Shown piece after piece: positions 1 through 5,180 of a stretch of 8,138 nucleotides of DNA; position 1 is the stretch's first letter; every line of letters begins with the position of its first letter. Below the pieces are notes generated by a model, which was not told the DNA's origin, ran no database searches, and saw only the letters and a program-made list of their open reading frames with translations. The translations under genes were made by a program, and so were the position numbers. Source of the stretch: Clostridiales bacterium (GTDB taxonomy: Bacteria > Bacillota > Clostridia > Lachnospirales > Lachnospiraceae); assembly GCA_021204765.1 (NCBI GenBank), contig JAJPYU010000234.1:1-8138 (forward strand). The letters run 5' to 3'.

Positions 1-1
1 C

Positions 2-3000
2 TGCGCGAAGGCCTGCCCCGCACAGACCGACTGCCAGGGATATGTGGGACTGGTCTCCCAGGGCAAATACCGTGAGGCCCTGGAGCTTATTAAGGAGAAG
101 ATCCCTCTTCCCGCATCCATCGGCCGTGTCTGCCCCCATCCCTGTGAGAAGGAGTGCAGGAGAGGACTCATTGAGGAGCCCATCGCCATTGCGAATATCA
201 AGCGCTTCGCAGGTGACCTGGACTTAGACGGCGATGCCTTTATTCCTGAGTGTGCGCCCGATACCGGCAAGAAGGTGGCCATCATCGGCGGAGGCCCTTA
301 CGGCCTGTCCATGGCGTACTTCCTCCGTGAGAAGGGACATACTGTCACCATCTTCGAGGCCATGCCTTACGCCGGCGGCATGCTCCGCTACGGCATCCCC
401 GAGTACAGGCTTCCCAAGGAAGTCCTGGAGGAGGAGGTCAGCCTCATCCGCCAGATGGGCGTGGAGATCAAGACCAATACCCGCGTGGGTCAGGACATCA
501 CATTTGAGAGTATAAGGAAAAATTATGACGCTGTCTGCCTTGGCATCGGCGCCTGGAAGTCCACCGGAGTGCGCTGCCCCGGCGAGGACCTTCCCGGAGT
601 CATGGGCGGCATAGATTTCCTGGGCAAGATCGAGAGAAACGAGCCCTTCACCATGGGTAAGAAAGTGGCCATCGTCGGCGGCGGAAATACCGCCATGGAT
701 GCCTGCCGCTCCGCCGTGAGGCTGGGCGCTGACGTGGTCTACAATGTATACCGCCGTACCAAGGACGAGATGCCCGCTGATATGGTGGAGATAGAGGAAG
801 CCGAGGAAGAGGGCGTCATCTTCAAGAACCTGACGAACCCCAAAGAGATCCACGCCGGCGAGGACGGCCGTGTATGCGGCATGACCCTGCAGGTGCAGGA
901 GCTTGGCGAGCCCGATGCCAGCGGCAGGCGTGCCCCTCATCCGAAAGAAGGCGTCACCGAGGAGCTGGATGTGGATATGGTCATTCTGGCTATCGGCCAG
1001 GCGGTGAATCCCGAGGGCATCGAGGGCGTTGATTTCACCCGGAAGAACGCCATTGTCTACGATAAGGATACCTTTATGACGAAGATCCCCGGCGTGTTCG
1101 CCGGCGGCGACTGCGGCAATGACAAAATCTCCATCGCCGTTGAGGCCATAGCGGACGCTAAGAAGGGCAGCGACGTGGTCTGCTCCTACCTGGATGGCAA
1201 GACAGTTCCGTACAAGCCGGAGTTCACTGTGACCCGCACCGACATCACCGAGAAGACCTTCGAGGACCGTGAGAGAGAGTGCCGTCCTGTCATGGCACAG
1301 CTTACCCCCGAGGAGAGAAAAGATAACTTCGTCGAGGCCGTGAAGGGCTACACCGCCGAGCAGGCACAGCAGGAGGCCTCCAGATGTCTCGCCTGCGGCT
1401 GCCACGATTACTACGAGTGCAAGCTGGTGAATTACGCGAACCAGTATGACATCCATCCCGAGCGCATAGCCGGCGAGGTGAAGCAGACTGAGTACGATGA
1501 TCCCAATACTTTCATTGAGCGAGACCCGAACAAGTGCATCCTCTGCGGACTCTGTGTGAGAGCCTGTGAGGAGGTCATGGGCGTGGGAGCTCTCGGCCTG
1601 GTGGGAAGAGGCTTCGACACTGTGGTGATGCCTGCCCTGGGCAAGCCCCTGGAGGAGACCGGATGCATCAGCTGCGGACAGTGCGTCAGCATCTGCCCTA
1701 CCGGAGCCTTACAGGAGCATCTGCCTATGACTAAGCAGATCCCCTTACAGACAAAAGAGACCCACACTATCTGCGGATTTTGCTCAGTGGGCTGCTCACA
1801 GCGGACTATGACTTGCGGCAGCCTGGCTGTGAAGGCCCTGCCTGATCCGGACGGCCCGGTGAATGCGGGAGTGCTTTGCATCGGAGGCAAGTTCGGATTC
1901 TCCAGCAGCTGCAAGACAGAGAACAAGCTGACGGCTCCCCTGGCAAAGGGTGAGATCACCAACTACCACGATGCCATGATCCTCACCGCGAAGTCCATGG
2001 AGTCCATCGCAAGGCGCTATGGCAGCGAGGCCACAGCCATCGCCATCTCCGACAGGCTGACCCTGGAGGAAATGTATGCGGCGAAGAAGCTGGCGGATAA
2101 GCTGGGAGCGAAGGTCTTAAGCTTTGATAACAGAGCCTGCGGACTGGCTCCGGTACTTGGCCTCACGTCCAGCCCTAACACTATAACAGAGCTGATGAGC
2201 ACAGAGGTCATACTGGCGGTTGGATTCGATGCTCCTAGCAATCAGGTCATGAGAGTGAAACTGATGCAGGCGGCAAAGAATGGCGCAAAGGTCATCCTCA
2301 TCAACCCTAAGGGGTGCGAGCAGGAGCATATGCAGTTTGCGGCGAAGACAGTCTATACAGAGAACGACCTGGGATTCCTTAAGGAGATCGCCAGGGCTCT
2401 GTGTGAGAGCGGAAGTGCTACCGGCATAGACGGTTATGAGGCATTTGCGGCATCCCTCTCCGGCGTGAGTGTCAGCGCTGAGGCGGCTGAGATCGCAGCC
2501 CTCTACGGCGGTGCGAGGAAGGCCATGATAGTCTTCCAGCAGAATGTGGTGAGCGTGGCATGTGCACAGCTTATCGCAGACATCGCTCTTGCCAGTGGCC
2601 ACATCGGCGGACCGAGAAACGGCATACTGATGCTTAAGGCGAAGAACGATTCCGAGGGTCTTACCGCTCTGGGCATCACTGCGGGAGCCTGCGCTATGGA
2701 CGGCGTCAAGGGACTTCTCATCATCGGTGAGAATCCGGCAGCCGAGCTTATCGATGGAGTGGACTTCCTGGCTGTGGTGGACACCCACAAGACACCCATC
2801 TGCGAGAAAGCGGATGTGGTGATCCCGGGCACAGCCCCCATCAATGCCTGCGGCAGCTATCTCAATACTGAGCGCCGCTTCCAGGAGACGGGCGCTGCTC
2901 TGGAGCCCACAGTGCTCTTTAACAACATCCAGGTCATCGCCGAGCTGGCAGCCACCCTGGAGATCGATCTGGGCATAGCCACTGCGGACGACGCAGCCCG

Positions 3001-3160
3001 TATGATGGCAGGAGAGTACTGCTGGTACCGCGAGGCCTCCGACGGAGAGATTGTCGGCGACATCCTGGCTCCCACAAAGAAAGAGCTGGTGGCTGTGGAT
3101 GACGCGGCTTTCGTGGAGCCCATGGCAAATGTGGACTATCTGAAAGACATAATTAAGTAA
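2..3160 (+). CDS. NADPH/FAD-dependent Fe-S oxidoreductase fused to a NuoG/FdhA-like domain (5' partial)
   Basis: The frame is open from base 2, so the true start lies upstream; 1052 residues are present (residue 1 = the Cys codon at base 2). Domains in order: a GltD-type N-terminal Fe-S region (Cys1, 5, 11, 44, 48, 52); an FAD fold with G96-x-G98-x-x-G101; an NADPH fold with G226-G-G-N-T-A and an Arg pair at 251-252 as in NADPH-using GltD relatives; a second FAD motif GVFAGGDC (Asp370); a Cys motif at 462-473 resembling the NuoG CxxC-x(n)-C segment; two ferredoxin motifs (Cys512/515/518/522 and 555/558/561/565); a CxxCxxxC motif at 591-598 with Cys626; then a molybdopterin-oxidoreductase-like region with GENP at 909-912. 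It ends without the C-terminal molybdopterin-binding domain usual in formate dehydrogenases. It probably passes electrons between NADPH and other Fe-S partners in the cytoplasm, like NuoG or HydA-type subunits. The exact reaction and partners, perhaps NuoE/NuoF-like genes upstream, cannot be seen. Confidence 0.9.
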   Translation, partial: CAKACPAQTDCQGYVGLVSQGKYREALELIKEKIPLPASIGRVCPHPCEKECRRGLIEEPIAIANIKRFAGDLDLDGDAFIPECAPDTGKKVAIIGGGPYGLSMAYFLREKGHTVTIFEAMPYAGGMLRYGIPEYRLPKEVLEEEVSLIRQMGVEIKTNTRVGQDITFESIRKNYDAVCLGIGAWKSTGVRCPGEDLPGVMGGIDFLGKIERNEPFTMGKKVAIVGGGNTAMDACRSAVRLGADVVYNVYRRTKDEMPADMVEIEEAEEEGVIFKNLTNPKEIHAGEDGRVCGMTLQVQELGEPDASGRRAPHPKEGVTEELDVDMVILAIGQAVNPEGIEGVDFTRKNAIVYDKDTFMTKIPGVFAGGDCGNDKISIAVEAIADAKKGSDVVCSYLDGKTVPYKPEFTVTRTDITEKTFEDRERECRPVMAQLTPEERKDNFVEAVKGYTAEQAQQEASRCLACGCHDYYECKLVNYANQYDIHPERIAGEVKQTEYDDPNTFIERDPNKCILCGLCVRACEEVMGVGALGLVGRGFDTVVMPALGKPLEETGCISCGQCVSICPTGALQEHLPMTKQIPLQTKETHTICGFCSVGCSQRTMTCGSLAVKALPDPDGPVNAGVLCIGGKFGFSSSCKTENKLTAPLAKGEITNYHDAMILTAKSMESIARRYGSEATAIAISDRLTLEEMYAAKKLADKLGAKVLSFDNRACGLAPVLGLTSSPNTITELMSTEVILAVGFDAPSNQVMRVKLMQAAKNGAKVILINPKGCEQEHMQFAAKTVYTENDLGFLKEIARALCESGSATGIDGYEAFAASLSGVSVSAEAAEIAALYGGARKAMIVFQQNVVSVACAQLIADIALASGHIGGPRNGILMLKAKNDSEGLTALGITAGACAMDGVKGLLIIGENPAAELIDGVDFLAVVDTHKTPICEKADVVIPGTAPINACGSYLNTERRFQETGAALEPTVLFNNIQVIAELAATLEIDLGIATADDAARMMAGEYCWYREASDGEIVGDILAPTKKELVAVDDAAFVEPMANVDYLKDIIK

Positions 3161-3180
3161 GGCATAGGCGATAGCTTAGA

Positions 3181-3211
3181 CGGGGCCTGCGGATCGTTTT
3201 CGCAGGCCCCG
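3181..3211 (+). terminator. Probable terminator hairpin after the redox gene
   Basis: A perfect 11-bp GC-rich stem (3181-3191 paired with 3201-3211) encloses a 9-base loop and begins 20 bases after the TAA stop. The stem is strong, but only ATTAT follows it, with no U-tract. It may therefore be a weak or factor-assisted terminator, or a 3'-end stabilising hairpin. It separates the redox gene from the regulator downstream. Confidence 0.55.
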
Positions 3212-3320
3212 ATTATGGATATCGGCTGCAAGTCAGTGCGGCAGCAGACAGGCAGAGTGTTTCGACATGTTTTTTTGATGGTTATTTTGAATGGATAAAG
3301 GATTTTAAGGGTAAATACCA

Positions 3321-3725
3321 ATGTATGATGCAGACAAGCAGACCGAGAATATTGCAAAATCCCTCCGATGGATTTGTGAGATAAAGGGTATATCAATAAG
3401 CCGTTTGTCCGGGATGACCGGTATTTCAAAAAGCACGCTGAGCAGTATCATGAGGGGCGAATCATCGCCGTTTCTGTATACTGCTTTTAAAATCTGTGAT
3501 GCACTGGATATATCCTTAATGGAGCTGGTCGGCGATGAACCAGGTGGGGGGGTGTCGGACAGGATCTGGCAGAGGAGGAAAAACGGCTGCTGTACCTGTA
3601 CCGTCATTTACCTGAGGAGAAAAGAAAATGGCTCAAGGAAGCCATTTCAATGCTGGAGAAGACGGAATGAGCAATTTTTACAGGATCATTATGCTACAGC
3701 ATCACAAACATTTCTGAATTTCTGA
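3321..3725 (+). CDS. XRE-family helix-turn-helix regulator with frameshifted C-terminus
   Basis: The start ATG is preceded by AAGGG at 3307-3311, nine bases upstream. Residues 9-70 form a typical Cro/CI-type HTH domain: the helix pair lies at about 26-45 (SRLSGMTGISKSTLSSIM), followed by a family-like segment ending DALDISLMELVGDE. After residue 74 the annotated frame turns into unnatural Arg/Cys-rich sequence and stops at 3725 (134 residues). In the -1 frame, bases 3569-3670 instead encode a coherent, acidic, helical tail (AEEEKRLLYLYRHLPEEKRK, then a short helix, TGA at 3668-3670), typical of small XRE regulators. A run of seven G at 3546-3552 sits at the break; eight G would give an intact 116-residue protein. 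The DNA-binding domain is complete either way. It is probably a transcription regulator of unknown targets. The cause could be a sequencing error, a disabling mutation or phase variation. Confidence 0.85.
   Translation: MYDADKQTENIAKSLRWICEIKGISISRLSGMTGISKSTLSSIMRGESSPFLYTAFKICDALDISLMELVGDEPGGGVSDRIWQRRKNGCCTCTVIYLRRKENGSRKPFQCWRRRNEQFLQDHYATASQTFLNF
3546..3552 (+). repeat. Poly-G tract (G7) at the frameshift of the XRE gene
   Basis: Seven consecutive G lie exactly where the regulator's reading frame breaks. Homopolymers of this kind are prone to slipped-strand length change and to base-calling error. Adding one G joins the HTH domain to the family-like C-terminal helix. Confidence 0.9.
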
Positions 3726-3745
3726 TTTCAGGGTTATTTTTAGTC

Positions 3746-3773
3746 TTTTAAAGGATTCGTTCGTCCTTTAGAA
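3746..3773 (+). terminator. Weak hairpin downstream of the XRE gene
   Basis: A 7-bp perfect stem (TAAAGGA 3749-3755 with TCCTTTA 3764-3770) closes an 8-base TTCGTTCG loop. It extends to about 10 bp if a G-U pair and two A-T pairs are counted. It is AT-rich and only loosely followed by T-rich sequence, so terminator function is uncertain. Together with the candidate promoter and the stretch to 3930, this is the only structure I see in the 260-bp gap. Confidence 0.25.
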
Positions 3774-3828
3774 CGTCTTGTTGTCTAAACAGTACAACAT
3801 AGCAACTACCACAATAATTAAAATTAAA

Positions 3829-3837
3829 TGGTATAAA
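3829..3837 (+). promoter_or_regulatory. Candidate extended -10 promoter for the coiled-coil/peptidase/CHAP genes
   Basis: TGGTATAAA matches an extended -10 element (TG-N-TATAAT-like) in an AT-rich stretch. No good -35 hexamer is found at the usual spacing, which extended -10 promoters can tolerate. It would give a 5' leader of roughly 85-90 bases before the ATG at 3931. This is a by-eye call only. Confidence 0.3.
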
Positions 3838-3930
3838 TCTGCCGAGATATTTAAAGCGGCGGCGGTGTATGTATTAGCCTGCTGATATGGCTGATATCCT
3901 ATATCGCATAAGAAAACCGGTGGGATCGTA

Positions 3931-4497
3931 ATGGCTGGGAAAGAGCTGCGGCGCATGAACCGCACTGAATTGATAGAGATCATATATGCACTGCAGCAAA
4001 ACGAGCAGGCTCTCTGCCGGGAAAAAGATGAACTGGCGGCCAGGCTGGAGGAAAAGAAGCTGTGCCTGGATAATGCCGGCTCTGTTGCAGAGGCGGCCAT
4101 AGGCCTGAACCATGTTTTTGAAAATGCCCAGAGCGCTGCGGATCAGTATCTTTTCTCATTGAATGGTGCGGAGGATAAGGCGGCAGAAATCCTGGATAAC
4201 GCCCAAAGAGAGGCGCAAAAGATCCTGGATGACGCAAATGCAGAGGCGGCTCGCATATTGGAAAAAGCCGAAAAAGAGGCAAAAAGTGCGCTGGCATTGG
4301 CCAGGGAGGAGTCGGAGAAGGCGTCAGAGTATCTGAGCCGGGCCAAAAAGACCAGGGATCAGTATGAGCGGGATAAGCAGGAGTTTGACAGGATGAAAAA
4401 TGCCTTTGTCAGTGAAGCCGTGGATTTATTGAGGAAGAATCCGGAGCTTTCTGCGAAGATGACATATTTTGATTACATTGAGGAGTTTGGAGAGTGA
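3931..4497 (+). CDS. Coiled-coil protein with 11-residue repeats (DivIVA/ATPase-b-like architecture)
   Basis: 188 residues, no signal peptide and no membrane segment. Residues 1-45 form a first helix (MNRTELIEIIYALQ, then a charged coil). Residues 50-80 are an Ala-rich segment. Residues 85-139 contain five consecutive 11-residue units of the form x-I-L-D/E-x-A-x-x-E-A, with Ile/Ala at 87, 98, 109, 120 and 131 and Glu at 94, 105, 116 and 127. A charged helix and an acidic C-terminus (DYIEEFGE) follow. Such hendecad repeats form right-handed or straight coiled coils, as in the ATP synthase b subunit. The start at 3931 has only a weak GGTGGGA site; an in-frame ATG at 3955 with GGGAAAGAG upstream is an alternative. 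The gene overlaps the next one, so the two are probably co-translated. I infer a cytoplasmic scaffold or septum/membrane-organising role, but the function is unknown. Automated pipelines may give such proteins unrelated labels because of coiled-coil similarity. Confidence 0.85.
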   Translation: MAGKELRRMNRTELIEIIYALQQNEQALCREKDELAARLEEKKLCLDNAGSVAEAAIGLNHVFENAQSAADQYLFSLNGAEDKAAEILDNAQREAQKILDDANAEAARILEKAEKEAKSALALAREESEKASEYLSRAKKTRDQYERDKQEFDRMKNAFVSEAVDLLRKNPELSAKMTYFDYIEEFGE

Positions 4498-5087
4498 TGG
4501 AGGGAAACATTCCGGAGATGGCTTCGATCCCCAGCATGGAGGAAGTTGAGGCTGAAAAGAAAAGGCTGGAGTATCAGAAGCGTTATAGGAATACCCTGTG
4601 GAGCACCATATGTGCCCTGATAGTGGTGGCAGCGGCGGCTGTACTTTTGGCGACTGTATTTTTACCGGTGCTCCAGGTGTCCGGAAGCAGTATGGAACCC
4701 ACCCTCTCGGACGGCGACATCATAGTCCTGAGGGGTAATGGGAAATTTGAGACCGGAGACCTGGTGGGATTTTATTATCAGAACAAGCTGCTGCTGAAAC
4801 GGGTAATCGGGGGGCCGGGAGATATCATTGATATTGATGAGGACGGCATAGTTTCCGTAAACGGGGAGACGCTGGATGAGCCCTATGTGACCAACATGGC
4901 CCTGGGCGAGTGCGATATAGACCTGCCCTATCAGGTGCCGGAGAACCGCTATTTCGTTATGGGTGACAACCGGACGACATCCATTGATTCCAGGAGCAGC
5001 GCCATCGGGAGCATCGAGGCGGATCAGATAGTGGGAAAGGTATTTTTGCGGGTATGGCCGTTATATGACCTGGCTGTTATCAGGTGA
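4497..5087 (+). CDS. lepB: Type I signal peptidase (Gram-positive SipS-like)
   Basis: Membrane serine protease that removes signal peptides from exported preproteins on the outer face of the membrane. From the ATG at 4497 it has 196 residues: a charged cytoplasmic tail (1-33), one membrane helix (about 34-58), then the catalytic domain. Visible motifs are the nucleophile Ser65 in GSSMEPTL, the general base Lys101 in LLLKRVIGGPGD, and the box-E motif GDNRTTSIDSR at 156-166. The length and single N-terminal anchor match the Gram-positive type, and all catalytic residues are present. The ATG overlaps the TGA of the coiled-coil gene by one base (TGATG). A GTG at 4494 is an alternative start, with AGGAG eight bases upstream. 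Its place directly before a giant secreted protein suggests a peptidase serving this locus rather than the only housekeeping enzyme, which is an inference from gene order. Confidence 0.95.
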   Translation: MEGNIPEMASIPSMEEVEAEKKRLEYQKRYRNTLWSTICALIVVAAAAVLLATVFLPVLQVSGSSMEPTLSDGDIIVLRGNGKFETGDLVGFYYQNKLLLKRVIGGPGDIIDIDEDGIVSVNGETLDEPYVTNMALGECDIDLPYQVPENRYFVMGDNRTTSIDSRSSAIGSIEADQIVGKVFLRVWPLYDLAVIR

Positions 5088-5180
5088 CAGGATTTATTTG
5101 AATGACCGGATATACATTATCCATAGAACGCAGGCTTGTGATCCGGATGATGTCTGGGTAAAACAGGGGAGCAGGTTGAT

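Noticed and set aside
224..1456. Long antisense ORF of 410 codons inside the redox gene
   Set aside because: It mirrors a well-supported gene, its protein resembles no known domain, and it arises from GC-rich codon use of the sense frame.
1432..2788. Further antisense ORFs (1432-1962, 2117-2788) inside the redox gene
   Set aside because: They lie wholly within recognised domains on the + strand, have no ribosome site of note and no domain-like sequence.
3546..3552. Programmed -1 ribosomal frameshift site at the G7 run
   Set aside because: The run does not fit the in-frame X-XXY-YYZ slippery heptamer, and I see no clear downstream stimulatory structure. Tract-length change or sequence error explains it more simply.
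3136..3607. Minus-strand ORFs over the XRE gene (3136-3429, 3305-3607)
   Set aside because: They overlap the clear HTH coding frame and show no protein-family features.
5088..5180. A separate promoter before the giant protein gene
   Set aside because: TTGAAT at 5098-5103 has no acceptable -10 hexamer at normal spacing, so read-through from the upstream genes is the simpler view.
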